Assembly (NCBI GenBank): GCA_033398695.1
Contig: CM065802.1
Coordinates: 151,328,096 to 151,392,095, forward strand
Source: Orobanche coerulescens
Lineage: Eukaryota; Streptophyta; Magnoliopsida; Lamiales; Orobanchaceae
Reading direction: 5' to 3'
DNA length: 64,000 nucleotides
The notes beneath the pieces were generated by a model. The model was not told the DNA's origin, searched no databases, and was given only the letters and a program-made list of their open reading frames with translations. This document shows, piece by piece, positions 33,490 through 46,135 of this stretch. Within the stretch, counting starts at the first letter, position 1, and each line of letters starts with the position of its first letter. A program made the position numbers and the translations under genes.

Positions 33490-34578
33490 GAGGTTTTGAG
33501 GATGAATTTGGATGAAACTGAGAGTTTGGAGGATAATTTTTGGAATTTTCGATCGTAAGATGGTTAGGGTTTATGTGAGAAATGAAAAGGGGATCGACCG
33601 TCTTTTGATTTTAAGTGAACTGCCGACTCGTTAGCGTGTGTTATATGGGAGATAACATAAATTATTGATAAAGAAATAGGTCGCTGGACTGTCCAGAACC
33701 TTCAGGCCTTTTTGAGAGAAATTGATTAGTGTACGCTAAAACTTCTAAGTGGCATCCGCTATCGGGTTCGAGATGATTCTGGGGATTATATTTAGCGAGC
33801 GTTAATGAAGGTGGCTAGAGCGCGCTAGGTCCAGGAAAAAAATCTCAAGAATTGATTTCTCATAAGATAAATAATAAAGAACAATCTTTTAAAAATTGTC
33901 GATGTGTCCAATACCGAGTTGTAAACAGATATAATTCAAATATTCCTCACGTAATGGTTTTATAAATATATCTAATACCTTGAAAGATGCGGACGAAACT
34001 AACCGGGTCGAATCGAAATTGGACTCTCTAGGGCTTTTGGCGATCTTGTATTGTTTTTCATGGCAGTTCTAGATCTACTTGCCATTGAAGAGAGGTTTTG
34101 AGGATGAATTTAGATGAAACTGAGAGTATGGAGGATAATTTTTGGAATTTTCGATCGTAAGATGGTTAAGGTTTATGTGAGAAATGAAAAGGGGATCGAC
34201 CGTCTTTTGATTTTAAGTGAACTGCCGACTCGTTAGCGTGCGTTATATGGGAGATAACATACATTATTGATAAATAAATAGGTCACTGGACTGTCCAGAA
34301 CCTTCAGGCGTTTTTGAGAGAAATTGATTAGTGTACGCTAAAACTTCTAAGAGGCATCCGCTATCGGGTTCGAGATGATTCGGGGGAGTATATTTAGCGA
34401 GCATTAATGAAGGTGGCTAGCGCGCGCTAGGTCCAGGAAAAAATCTCAAGAATTGATTTCTCATAAGATAAATAATAAAGAATAATCTTTTAAAAATTGT
34501 CGATGTGTCCAATACCGAGTTGTAAACAGACATAATTAAAAGATGCCTCACGTAAAGGTTTTATAAATATATCAAATA
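33375..34578 (-). repeat. Tandem duplication of about 602 bp covering pol end, promoter and ORF start
   Basis: Units 33375-33976 and 33977-34578 are nearly identical. Each holds, on the minus strand, the last codons of Copia pol, an AT-rich linker, four short gcgctagc-type dyads (such as ctagcgcgcgctagc near 34420), a TATA-like ccatataacacacgc, and the ATG of the downstream ORF. The second unit therefore has a promoter and start with no ORF behind it. Confidence 0.88.
33640..33655 (-). promoter_or_regulatory. Possible promoter of the minus-strand ORF
   Basis: On the minus strand CCATATAACACACGCTA lies about 150-160 bp before the ATG at 33489. Dyad motifs (ctagcgcgctctagc type, about 33812; agcgtacac, 33735) lie further upstream, the same order as in the LTR promoters here. 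Evidence is positional only. Confidence 0.35.
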
Positions 34579-36110
34579 TCTTTTTTTTAATGTGGTCTCG
34601 AAGAAAATGATGTCTTATATCGATGTGTTTGGTTCTACTGCACAATACCGGATTCTTACTAAGATTAATAACACTGGTATTATCACATAAAATGGGGATG
34701 TTTCAATAAATATGCCATAATCCCTAAGTTGATTTTTTATCCATAGTACCTGTGCACAAAAACTACCGACATAAATATATTCAGCTTCAGCTGTAGATAA
34801 AGCTACACTCGTTTATTTCTTGCTACCCCATGAAATCAAGCAAGAGCCTATAAAATGACATGTTCTGCTTGTACTCTTTTTATCAATTTTGCAACCGCCA
34901 AAATCGGGGTCACTATAGGCAATGAGATTAAAATCTAGACATGATGGATACCATAAGCCTAGTCCAATTGTACCATTTAAATAACAAAAAATTCGCTTAC
35001 ATACAGTAAGATTAGATTCCTTTGGATTTTCTTGAAAACGAGCACATAAACACGTACCAAATATTATGTCAGGTCTGGAAGCAGTTAAATAAAGTAGGGA
35101 ACTGATCATACCTCGAAAAAGTTTTTGATCGATAGGTTTTCCATTTTCATCTTTATCAAGCTTTAGAGTAGATGACACTGGTGTGGAAATGACCTTGCTG
35201 TTATCCATTTTGTACTTTTTGAGGAGATCTTTTAAGTATTTGGTTTGATGGATAAAGATTCCATCTTTGCATTGCTTAATTTGCAGCCCGAGGAAGAAAG
35301 TTAATTCCCCCATCATGCTCATCTCGAGTTCGCCCTTCATTAGACTTGCAAACTCTTGACATAAAGAATCATTAGTAGCTCCAAATACTATACCATCCAC
35401 ATAAATTTGACACACAAGAATATCTTTGTTTACAGTTTTTACAAAAAGTGTGTTATCTATTTTACCTCATTTGTAATCATTAGAAATTAAAAATTCACTT
35501 AAACGATCATACCATGCTCGGGTTGCTTGCTTCAAACCGTATAAGGCTTTGTTGAGTTTGTAGACGCGGTCCGAAAATTCATAATTCTCAAAGCGTGGAG
35601 CTTGTTTCACATAAACCTCTTCTTGAATAATGCCATTTAAAAATGCACTTTTAACATCCAGAGTAGGCGAATGGCTTCAAGATGAGCTACTGGAGTGAAG
35701 ATTTCTTCATAATCTAGGCTTCTTCTTGATTGTAGCCTTGGGCGACAAGACGTGATTTATTTTTCACTGGATAACCGTCTTCGTCACACTTGACTCTATG
35801 AAACCATTTTGTCCCGATCACAGATTTATCTACCGGTGCGGGAACCAAATTCCAAACCTTTTTTCACTTAAATTGGGCAAGTTCTTCTTTCATAGCCATT
35901 TTTAGAATTTCATCATTTAGAGCTTCTGAAACATTATTGGGTTCAACTTCGGATACAAAGGCAAAATTATTCAAGTATTCTAAAGATCTTTTACGAGTTT
36001 GAACACCATCTTGAATATTCCCGATTATGAGATCTTTCGGATGATCTTTTATATGCCTCCATTCAATAGGTAAGTCTTCTTCGTGAGCCTCCCGATTTTT
36101 CTCCATTTCT
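34579..36110 (-). pseudogene. pol: Copia RT and RNase H of element G (broken)
   Basis: On the minus strand from about 36110 down: EALNDEILKMAMKEELAQF, KVWNLVPAPVDKSVIGTKW, then stop- and frameshift-ridden RT, a readable stretch at 35415-34813 with IYVDGIVFGATND (the second Asp of YVDD is Gly), FLGLQIKQCKDGIF, TASRPDIIFG and the RNase H part YSDPDFGGCKIDKKSTS, then LSTAEAEY-like text to about 34579. This is Ty1/Copia order and wording, Sirevirus-like. Inactive. Confidence 0.85.
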
Positions 36111-36208
36111 TGTCCGTCTTGAAGATCCGGAAGTACACCTTCATCATCAAATGAATCTTCCTTTATCGGCGGTGAAATAGCTTCAGTAAACTTAACATGG
36201 ATGGATTC

Positions 36209-37130
36209 TTATACTTTATTTGTTCTTAAATTGTAAACACGAAAAGCCTTACTATTTAACGAGTATCCCAGAAATATGTCAGAATCAGATTTAGCTTCAA
36301 ATTTACCCAGATTCCCTCTGCCGTTATTATGAATGAAAACTTTGCAACCTAAAGGATGAAAATAAGAAATATTTGGCTTTTTACCATTCCAAATTTCATA
36401 CGGGGTTTTAATTTGAGCTCTACGAAGATGAACTCGATTAATTGTATCACACGCCGTATTTATGGCTTCGGCCCAAAAATATTGTGGAAGAGAGTATTCA
36501 TTTAACATGGTTCTAGACATTTCTTCCAAAGAGCGATTTTTTCTTTCAACAGCCCCCTTTTGTTGAGGGGTTCTAGGGGCCGAGAAGTTGTTATTTATTC
36601 CATATTTGTCACATAATAATTCAAACGGAGACCAATCAAATTCTCCTCCGTGATCGGCTCGAATAGAAGTAATAGAAAGATTTTTCTCATTTTGAACCAA
36701 ACGGCACCATTTCGAAAATTCTGCAAAAGTATCATCCTTGTGAGTTAGAAATTTAACCCAAGTAAAACGAGAAAAGTCATCCACAATAACCGAAGTATAG
36801 AATTTACCGTTCAAACTACTGTATCTGGATGGTCCGATCAAATCCATATGAAAAAGTTCAAGAATACGGGAAGTAGAAATTTCAAATTTAGGCTTGAATG
36901 ATTCTCTCGTGTGTTTACCTTTAATACAAGATTCACACAAGTGTTTTCGATCAAATCTTAATTTTGGTAAACCGCGAACTAGATCATGTCTAGAAAGTTT
37001 TGAAATAGTAGGTAAGGGCGTATGTCCTAATTTTCAATACCATAAAAATGCATTTTTGTCTAAGGTCATAAGGCATTTTTCATTGAACGAGTTTTCATCA
37101 CTAAGATCAACGATATAAATATTTCCGCAT
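36209..37130 (-). pseudogene. pol: Copia integrase of element G
   Basis: The minus-strand frame 36940-36209 is the best-preserved part. It has CESCIKGKHTRESFK at the end of the zinc-binding region, LFHMDLIGPS and VIVDDFSRF for the catalytic Asp residues, and SAPRTPQQKGAVERKNRSLE carrying the catalytic Glu. It ends with the Copia-specific LGCKVFIHN and SDSDIFLGYS. GAG-pre-integrase text lies upstream to about 37130 with an in-frame stop. Confidence 0.88.
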
Positions 37131-37636
37131 CGTAATCCAATAAATTCAACTTTGTTGTTTTTGAAGGCGGTACAATGAGTTTCTTCAAAAAAAATTTAAA
37201 ACCTTCGTCACATCGTTGAGATACACTCAATAAAATATGATGTAGTCCTTCAACAAATAAGACTTTATTAATCGAGGGAGAAGGTTACTCACCAACCTTA
37301 CCGGTGCCCGTAATCTTCTCTTTTTTGTTATCACCAAAGGTTACGTGTCATTGTTCTTGATATTCAAAGTCTTCGAACAATTCTTTGGTGCCACACATGT
37401 GTCTTTAACACCCGCTGTCAATGTACCACTTGCTTTCCTTTGAATGAGGTGCCTGTAAAAAGAGTTCATTGTGGTTGTTTTGGTACCCAAGCCCTTTTGG
37501 GTCCTCCAACGTTAATGATACTTATGGCATTTGGAACTATCGTTCCTTTAGGAACCCAAATTTGTCGAACTTTTATTGTCCTTAATTTTGAATGAATTTT
37601 ATTGTTATTTTCTTCATTCACTTCTCGTCAATGACC
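37130..37636 (-). pseudogene. Copia protease region of element G (degraded)
   Basis: Near 37400-37445 the minus strand reads WYIDSGC then a TAA stop, then RHMCGT, a retropepsin active site of Copia type (D-S-G) with Ser changed to stop. No continuous frame elsewhere. Confidence 0.7.
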
Positions 37637-38789
37637 TCAATTCCCAGTTTCCTTAATTTTGTCAGGATTTATAAGAGATTGTTCTCTTTTGAATGGATCG
37701 AAATGAAGATCGTGTTTTAATAAGGGAGTTTTTTCAATAGATAGGAGTTTTCCAAACTTCTCGTTGCCAATAGTGAATTTATCCATTATGTATTTTAATT
37801 CCTTTTGAGTTTTTGACAACTCAATTTTCAAATTATTTTCATTATCAATGCAAGAAGTTTGGTCTATTATAACATTTTTGGCTTCATTCGGAAGTTTTGA
37901 ATTTTCAAGTTCTAAAGACATGATTTTCCTTTTTAAAACCATATTAAGTTTCACCATCTCGTCATTCTCCATATTTATTGATTCAAATGCACTTAAAAGT
38001 TCATCATCATGAGTAGACTCTTGTTGATCACACATATCTAATAAATCATCATCATCAAAATTAGATATTACCTCGAGAGTATTTTCTGATTTGAGAGCCA
38101 TAAGAGCAAGGTTTGCGTCTAGTGGTCCTTCAGGTTCCTCATCATCATCACTCCAAGAAGCGATTAACATTTCTTTCTTTTTGTATCTCTCAACTTGTGG
38201 TTTGGAAGTGGTCACTCAGCATTCTTTAGCATAATGTTCGGGTTGACCGCACTTTCGACAATTATTATCGAACTTCTTGGTAGAACATATGTATTTTTCT
38301 TTGGTTCCATCCTGGAATCTCGAACAAGGAAGTTCCATTTTTTCTGGATAAATTTTTTATACCTTTTGGAGTTCCAGGCATATAAGGAAAGTTCCTCATC
38401 GTCTTTGTCTTCCAGCCCTTCGTCCACAATGTTGCTATCGACTTTGAGAGCAACCACTTTTTCAAGAGGCTTTGACTTGGATCCTCTAGATTTGAGCATG
38501 ATTTCGTAATTGATAAGTGATCCGATAACAACACTAAATTCCAATTTGTTTATATTTTTGGATTCCATAATTGTCGTAACAGTGGCATCCCATTCTCGAG
38601 GTAAAGATTGGAGAATCTTTTTTTGGCTTTATCATTGATAGAGATAGGTTTTCCGAAAGAGGCTAACCCATTTGTTATAACCGAGAAACGATCCAACATA
38701 ACTGTAATTGTTTCATCCTCTTTCATAGAGAATAATTCATAATCATGAAGGAGCATGTTGATTTTGTTTTCTTTGACCTGAGTCATTCC
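37637..38789 (-). pseudogene. gag: Copia gag of element G, cut by F
   Basis: From 38786 down, MTQVKENKINMLLHDYELF and FSVITNGLASFGKPISIND match the UBN2-type Gag of plant Copia elements; a frameshift follows near 38620. Next come SKGSKSKPLEK-like text and a CCHC knuckle CRKCGQPEHYAKEC (about 38218-38260). The last frame, 38215-37637, is acidic and coiled-coil-like (ELENSKLPNEAKN, KTQKELKYIMDKF), as in Sirevirus Gag C-termini. The N-terminus is removed by the insertion of F at 38790. Confidence 0.85.
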
Positions 38790-40513
38790 TGCAGGTCACA
38801 AGTCGTCCGGAATAAGTCTAGGGGGGTGAATAGACATATTAAATTCTTTTTCTTAATCAGGTGAGTTTCTTCAGCTGTACAATATGCAGCAAATAAACCT
38901 TAGCTGCAGATGACTAGTGTATAAGCACAGCTGGTAACATTGCAGGTGACTTATATCGACTGCAGGTGACTTATGTCAACTGTAAAGACTAAGCAATGCG
39001 GAAGACAGTTGACTATTAAATAGAACTGTAAATATAAATGCAGCAGATAAGTATGATGAATGTAGTAAAACACACAGGCACTTATAGTGGTTTCAGAGGT
39101 GGGGTAATCCTCTACTAGTCCACTTTTCTCCAAACCAGTTGGAGATGAATTCACTATAACTTTCAACCAGTGATAAACATTACAATGATTCAAACCAGTT
39201 ACAACAGCTTCCAACTAGTGGAAACCCATGGCCATTGCAACTCCCTTGACTGCCTAGCACCTCTTGATTGAAAACCTATGGATGACTCAACAACTTCTGA
39301 GCTGTCTATCACCTTCTAATCAAGAAACCGCGGATGCCTAATCAATCGTGAAACTTCTAAAGAACCTAATTCACAGAAGTACCCTGTACTCAGATTTTAA
39401 GATAAGAGTGTTGTCTTCTCCAACTTCAAGAGCTTCTCATAATATGATCTTTGAAACTTTGCTCTTCACGATGCTATAGTTCTCTTGATAGCTTTGATTT
39501 CTTTGATTACCTATATTGCTTGTAAGTATTGTTCGCATCGTACTTTGCTCAATTTTGATCTTTCGATAATTATAGTGCGATTCTTTGAGCTTCCTTCATA
39601 GCCGTTGCATCTCCTGTAACAAATCTATCTGTTGGAGATTGAACTTCTTTGTTTATCTTATCATTCCGTTGCACGGCTTGATCCCCTTTTCAATTACGAC
39701 CATTTGAAAGAATTATTTTTGTCGCGCCGCTTTTCATGATTTTTATATTCATAAGTCTTCAGTACGCGGATCTCAAGGAATATTTTATTCCTAACTTTAC
39801 GGGAATCTTTTCGGTTTGTCTCCTTATGTCTGCATGTGAATTTCCATTATTGTTGACTTCAATGCTTGCTGATGTGGATTGAGTTTCTTAAACTTGGCTG
39901 GTATCTTATCTGAAAAACTTATCTGATATCTCTTGGTCAGACCTGCCAGATGTGCGGTTAATCCTTTCTGATGTAAAACTTCTCTGATAACTTTGTAGAA
40001 GTTCTCTGATATGATGAGATGAAGTCCTCTGATCTGGTCTGGTTAAAGTTCTCTGACCTAATGAATGTTCTCTGATCTGATGGTCAAACTTCACCTGATG
40101 TTTTGTGTTGACCAGACCTTCTCTGACAATAAGTTGTCTGATGATAACTTGTCTGTGGTCAACCTTCTCTGATCTGCTTGAGTTGACCAAGACTCGGTTG
40201 AACTTTTCTTGCATGATGATAACTCGTTTGCTCTTCGGCTGCTACAGTGTTTTGCTCAAACCTCTCTGATATTTCTGTTGACCAAAACTCGCCTGATAAA
40301 AAAGGTCGCCTGATAACTTATCTAATATATCATTGGTACTATACTTAGCCGATTTTTAAGCTATTAACTTCAGATCAATCTTAGCCTACATCAATGGCTC
40401 ATAGAAGATACTCATTTGGTTCTTCTTTACAATGCCAAGTATTTAGAGTATACATTTGAATAAATCACAAGTACACGGATGACATCATCAAAATCTAACA
40501 AGTATTCCTAACA
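38790..40513 (-). mobile_element. Minus-strand LTR of element F
   Basis: On the minus strand the LTR starts at 40513 with TGTTAGGAATACTTG, preceded by a polypurine tract (gccaatagggggaaat, 40514-40529). It ends at 38790 (GACCTGCA) against the gag of G. Length is 1724 bp. It contains repeats of ttctctgat (39905-40320) and, near 38817, ctaggggggtgaatag, a phrase common in plant retroelements. It is the 3' LTR of F. Confidence 0.7.
39905..40320. repeat. Dispersed ttctctgat repeats in the F LTR
   Basis: More than ten copies of TCTCTGAT or TCTGATNT (minus strand ATCAGAGA) lie 15-40 bp apart. In LTR orientation they occupy +190 to +610. This resembles the promoter-proximal arrays of the other LTRs but the unit is not palindromic. 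Confidence 0.75.
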
Positions 40514-42722
40514 ATTTCCCCCTATTGGCACAACTTTAAGCATTTCAAATGTAATACAAGTTTGCACAAAGATAAAGTGCAAGACAAAAATTAAACCCAG
40601 TCTGTTTCAGACAACTAGTGGTTGTCATTCAAGTGTCTGTTATAAATTTTCAGAGTTATTACATTTCCGTTCAGAACAGTCTGAATAAAAAATTACAAGT
40701 AAAAATGAAATTTACTAATAAACTATAAATTATAAATAAAAAAAGAAAAAGAAAAATCATCTTCCTCCTCTGCCTCTTCCTCTTCCTCTGATCTGCTTTG
40801 GTGGAGGGAGTGACTTCAATGGTTTGGCTCCAATAGGTGTTTTTGTAATTGGGGCTAACCTATATTTCCTCTTGACCACTAAGGAAGGAAACTGCTGCTG
40901 TTCTGGAGATGTAAAATTATTTTCAATGCATACTTCTCTAATCTCTTCCTGAAGAGCAATTTCATAAAGTTATCCATTCATGAGCGTTGGTGCTTCTTAA
41001 AGTCTAAAACATGGAATCATAGGGTATGCATTGAATTCCTTTGGAGCATATTTCTTCAAAATTTCCCAAAGTTTGGTGAAATTCATGTCCATGAAGTTTA
41101 TGAAAGTTTCTTGTGGGGAGCAATCTTTGTCTTGAAGTATTTCCTAGATGTAGTACTTCTCTATGAATTACTTCCTTGCACTTCCCCACATATGTTCTGC
41201 CTCAGCAGGCATGAACTCTTTAACATATTGGATTTCTTTGCCTTCCCATTGGAATCTCACTTCTGGATCTTGTCTGGTCCTTTTTCATTTAGCTGCAGGT
41301 GGGTCTTCAGGTGCAGCTAATTCTTTTCTTCTCGAGCTAGAACTGCCTGCTTGAATGAGTGGGAGATCTTGCTTTTTCCTCATTTTCTCTCTGACTTCCC
41401 CCTTATTCATTGCTTCCCCCTGTCTTCTCTCTTCCCCCTTTTGGCCAGCATCAATAATACATGCTAGCTATTCTTCCACATTGTGCATGAAATCAGACAT
41501 GTCGAGAGGCATTCTTGAGCTTGAAGGTGTTGGGTAGGGTTATATTTGGTTGATTAGAGTGTCCATTTTTATATTCCGGGACACCAACTCAGGATTTACA
41601 TCAGTTGGCAGGAGATCAGCAACAGTCTCTTTCACTATCCTTCTGATCAGCTCAGTGATATTTGATGGCAGTTGAATTTCAGGTGCCATATGATGAGCAT
41701 TGTTCTCTCCTGAGCTTTCCTGTGTTGTTTTTCTAGATGTAGATCCTTCGGATGGCAAGATCCTATTTGGTTCTCTCTGATCAATGGGGTTTTATCAGGA
41801 GTGCCTGATCTGGCATATGATAAGTCCTCATCTGCAGGGGACTTTCTATTCTTCTCTGCGGAGGACTTTCTCTCTACAGATGACTTTTTGATTTTGGAGG
41901 GGGTTTCCTAAGGCTGTTCCCCCTGATTATCTGCTTCATCAGCTTCAGCATTATCTGAGAATCTCTCTATTATTTCTTTTTCAACATGTTCTCCAATATT
42001 TTTACCTTCAAAAACATATTTCATTACCCAAAGGATGAACCGATCCATGTTATGTTTAAATTGAGACATGAACCACTTCTCCTTCAATAACATCTTTACA
42101 TCGTTCTCTTGACAGAAATACATAATAAGTTGTTCGATGGCAGTGGGGTGATCCCAAGTACTTCTCTCAACAAATCTTCTCAGTTAAGAAAAAGTAAGTG
42201 TTTTCATCTCTACCCATTCTTCATAGATATTAATGAAAGAGTATAGCAGAACTTATTTTCTTACCAACTGTAATTGATCTCTGGTAAGTCCTAAGTGATT
42301 GTTTTCCTTCAGTTTGAATGAGTAACCAGCACCTTGGATCTCAATGATTTCTTCAGCCCCCTTTTCTTAAGTAACACTTGAAAGTGTTAAGAGGGGAATC
42401 ACAGCAGGTACCAGCTCAGATGCATGCTCAGGGTGATATTCAGACACTGTGGGTGCAGGTGATATTATTATCTGCATTCCTTCCTCTGTGTCTAAGGGAT
42501 AGTCCACCAGTCCTCTCTGTCGTTTAGGAGATAATTCCGGTGAGGATACTGTGTAGAGGGGCTTCTCATGTGACTTCCTCTTTTTGACCAACTTGGTCAG
42601 AGGAATGTCATCCCTGTCTGAATATTGTATTGGTGTGATGACACGTGCAGGTAGCATTTCAGGTGCAGATGGGATAATGTCATTTGCAGGTGAGGTTTTG
42701 GGTGTAGGTGGTACTTCAACTG
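40514..42722 (-). mobile_element. Internal region of F, uncharacterised
   Basis: Minus-strand coding fragments are visible but no family is recognised. One (42722-42367) is Pro-rich (TPKTSPANDIIPSAPEML), then basic (KLVKKRKSHEKP). Another (42123-41908) reads MLLKEKWFMSQFKHNMDRF with an acidic tail. A third (41758-41540) reads SNITELIRRIVKETVADLLP. A last one near 41100-41000 includes FINFMDMNFTKLWEI. Stops separate them. The region is cut by B at 42723. No gag or pol motif is seen. Confidence 0.45.
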
Positions 42723-43304
42723 TGTAATATCCGCAATTTTGATTTTCGGTAATCTTCTTTTTTTGGCGGAGGTCCATTTCGACGACTCACTTGGGACCGT
42801 TTCATCATTCTGAGAATGATTAATTCTGTACTTTTTGTCATCTGAGTTCGTTTCGGTATTGTTTTGCTGAGTTCCGCATTTCTTAATGACTTTTCTGCAC
42901 TCGAGTTCGATTCTTGTGAATCTCGTTCGAAACTACTGTTTCGAGTTTCCCGTAAGTCCGTTTAACTTTGTTAGACGTGTTGTGAACCTCAGTTTGGTTA
43001 TTCGATCAGGTATCATGATTTTCCGACGTTTTGGGCCGTTTTTCGTAATTTCCCAAAGTTTGGGGTAATTACTTCCATTGTCGAATTTCGAGCCTTCGGG
43101 TGGTCGGAATTGTGTGTTCTCTTTGCACTTGGCTTCGTCTTTGCGAGTACTTCATAACCGTATTCTCGATTCATATTCAGGTTAGGGTTTCGGGGTCGTT
43201 CGGATCGTCGTTGTGGTTCTGTCGTAATTTTCGGTTTGTGTCGAAATCATTTTGCAACTGGAGGTTGCTGGCCGGACCTATGCGAATCGGTGCTGAAAAT
43301 GGTG

Positions 43305-43540
43305 CGGCCGAGCGCCGTGTCTTGTGCCGGGTCGGCCAGGACCAGCAAGTCTGCCGAGACACGGCCGAGAACCCGCGCAAGATTTGCGCCGCGTGATGCG
43401 CCGTGTCGGATACGGCCGAGACACTCGCGCAGCGTGTTGCGCCGGGTGTTGCGCCGTGTCGGTCAGGGCGCGCACTGACCCGCAACACGGCGGTAAACAC
43501 GGCGCTGGTTTGGGCCGTTTGTTGCGCCGTGTTCTGCATG
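43305..43540. repeat. GC-rich array (gccgtgtc/acggccgag) in the B LTR
   Basis: Repeated short words GCGCCGTGT, ACACGGCCGAG and GCCGAGACACGG with partial dyad symmetry lie directly upstream of TTAAATATGG. The first 600 bp of this LTR match W and C, but the array sequence is different. Confidence 0.8.
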
Positions 43541-44473
43541 GGTTTAAATATGGCAGAGCAGACGGGTTTACACCCATTTTTCTCATCCCACTCATTTCCT
43601 TCCGCGGCTGGGGCTTGGAGCACGTGATTAGATGTTGTTTGTCTATCAATACATGAAGTTCTTGAGTTTCTAACATCAATCAATCATCCCATAACCTCCT
43701 CCGATCTACCGAATCAAGGTTAGATTTCTTGATAATCTAGTTTTGGGGAAATTGGGGTTTTTGTTGAATTTCATTCATTTGAGCCGTAACAACTTAGATT
43801 ATTGATGGATTATTGATTAATTAGATGTATTATATCATTTCCCTCGTTATTCCATGGTTGGATCGTATCGATTCGTTTTTCTGGTCGAGTTCTTGATCGA
43901 TGCCTTGAAGGTGTCCGGTAGAATGTCATAGAGGGGTTTTCGGACGTTCTATGATTATCCTTCCTCGTATGATCATTGGTTTATTAATTATATGTTGTTA
44001 GGGTCGAGTTCTTGCGAAGAAACCGAGTTGAACCCTTCCGTTCGTTGTCGTCTTCCTTTTCGGTGGCATCGGGCGTTTCGAAGCTTCCCGGTCGAACCGT
44101 GTTTTTCGGGGTATTTGGTAACGGTTATTAAGGCAAGTATTTTACTATACGAATTGTGTCTTGTGAATAGGGACGTTGCGTTATGGTTATGATGAATTGA
44201 TTTATCTTAGCGAATATGCTTCGTATGAAGTGATTATTATGAACGATTGATGGTAACGATAATACCTTCACTTAATTAACATCGTGGAATTGTGTTGGAT
44301 GTGCAAATCATCTAAGTTTGTGCCGGGCGTGATTGGTCATTATTGAGTTGTTGTGATGATTATGATATTTGTGTTGTTTTGGTTTACGTACTTGATTATA
44401 CCTTTCGGTGTAATGTGGAATGGCTTGACATTTGATGATTATGAATTATATCGTGTCGACGTGTGTGTGTGTT

Positions 44474-44716
44474 CCAGGTAGGGTCTGACGAGGCCTCTGG
44501 AGTTCGGTACATGATGTGTACGAACAAGGTGTGTGATCCAGGTAGGGTCTGACGGGGCCTCTGGAGTTCGGTACATGATGTGTACGAACGATGTTGTGGC
44601 CGGGTAAGGTCCGTCGAGGCCTCCGGAGTTCGGTACATGATGTGTACGAACAGTGCGTGTGGTCCGGGTAAGGTTCGTCGAGGCCTCCGAAGTTCGGTAC
44701 ATGATGTGTACGAACA
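44474..44716. repeat. 62-64 bp tandem repeat, four units, B LTR
   Basis: Units begin at about 44474, 44538, 44600 and 44664 with ccaggtagggtctgacg, and contain aggcctctggagttcgg and tacatgatgtgtacgaac. The core GACGRGGCCTC is shared with the C and E repeats. No matching copy is visible in the cut 3' LTR. Confidence 0.9.
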
Positions 44717-45921
44717 ATGATCGTATAACAGTGATTGCTTGGTTAACATTTTAAATATGGGTCTCAGACTCATAATGATATCTTATCTAGCGTGTTTTGA
44801 AACGAGAATCGGGCTAAGGCCCTAATGTTTACGAAAAGATTTGGTAAATTGGGACTCGAGGTCCAAAAGAATTTCTGCTTTAAAAACCCCCGAGATGATG
44901 CGTTCCCTTTTCAAATATCTCTTGCTTGAGTTCTAAATTATAAAAGTTCCCGGGAACATTTTGATAATTGATTTCCGTATTAAATTCGTAGTTGCTATTT
45001 ACTTGTTGCATTTCGTATCGTTTTATATTTGCACTAGTAAAACAGTGGAGTTTTACTAACCCCCGAGTAATCGGGGGGTGGATGTCTGTTTTACGTCCAG
45101 GTACATGGAGGTTCAGGGGAGCAGTCACAGGATTGGCACAAGAGGATGACGAGCTGCGATACTAATCAAGAGTCGAGAGTTGATAGAGTTTGGTTGTATT
45201 GTTAGAGTTGATTTCAGTCTTCTGCTGTATTGTGTTTCGACCCCTGTGTGGGTAATGTCGCTTTAGTCAGTTCTGTTGATGGAGTTGTGTGACCTCATCG
45301 GTATGCGTATTCATGTGTAAGTGACCTTAACATTCTGTATTATTATATTGTTTGTGTAACACCCCAATTCACAAATGGGACATTACACGCTGTAGAACCC
45401 TCGTGAGGTCTACCAGGCTAACACATGACACATAAATCACAATATAATCCCAAATGATTCACTCAAAAAGTAAGTAAGGCCGTGGCCTCGGCCAAAACAT
45501 TTTAACGGAGTACTTGAACATAAAATAAATCCAATTCATTGCCCACGCAGGGGACTTAAACCAAGTTTCAAAATAAACAGTCTAACTCCGGTACTCGACA
45601 ATTGTAATGACAAAACATAAAAATACAGACTCGAGCCACATCATCATGCCAACCCATCCTTTGTATGCGCATCCTGTGCCAGCTCCTCAGCTCGACCAGT
45701 ACCTGAAATGCATAAGACGCATTTCCCCCATTTAAGGGGTTAGCATTCGAATAGCTAGTGCAAGTACACAATTACACAGCATTATATATGTAACGATTCA
45801 ACGCAAACAATTCGTTAGGAAAAATCATTATGAAAATCAATATTCCGGAAAATCAAATTAACACCAAAACGGTATATCAACAAGTTTTCCACATCACAAT
45901 TATCCACGCTTGGTAACTCGC

Positions 45922-46135
45922 GACCGTACCTATTAGTATCGGTCCCCAGAGGTCCCGTCGGACCGTCCCCAGGTGAGAAACCACTTCTGCGGCCGTACCC
46001 ATTAGTATCGGCCCCCAGAGGTCCCGTCGAACCGTCCCTAGGTGGAAGAACATCAACACACGCACCCAATTCCACTTCCATGGCCGTACCCATTAGTATC
46101 GGCCCCCAGAGGCCACACGCCATCCCCAGGTGGAA
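45922..46135. repeat. Tandem repeat, three units, in H
   Basis: Each unit contains ccgtacccattagtatcgg and ccccagaggtcccgtcg (minus strand CGACGGGACCTCTGGGG). Spacing is 69 and 91 bp because of extra sequence in the second unit. Confidence 0.85.

Noticed and set aside
43177..43683. 168-codon minus-strand ORF, Arg/Ala-rich
   Set aside because: It is antisense to the GC-rich array and leader of the B LTR; composition explains the lack of stops.
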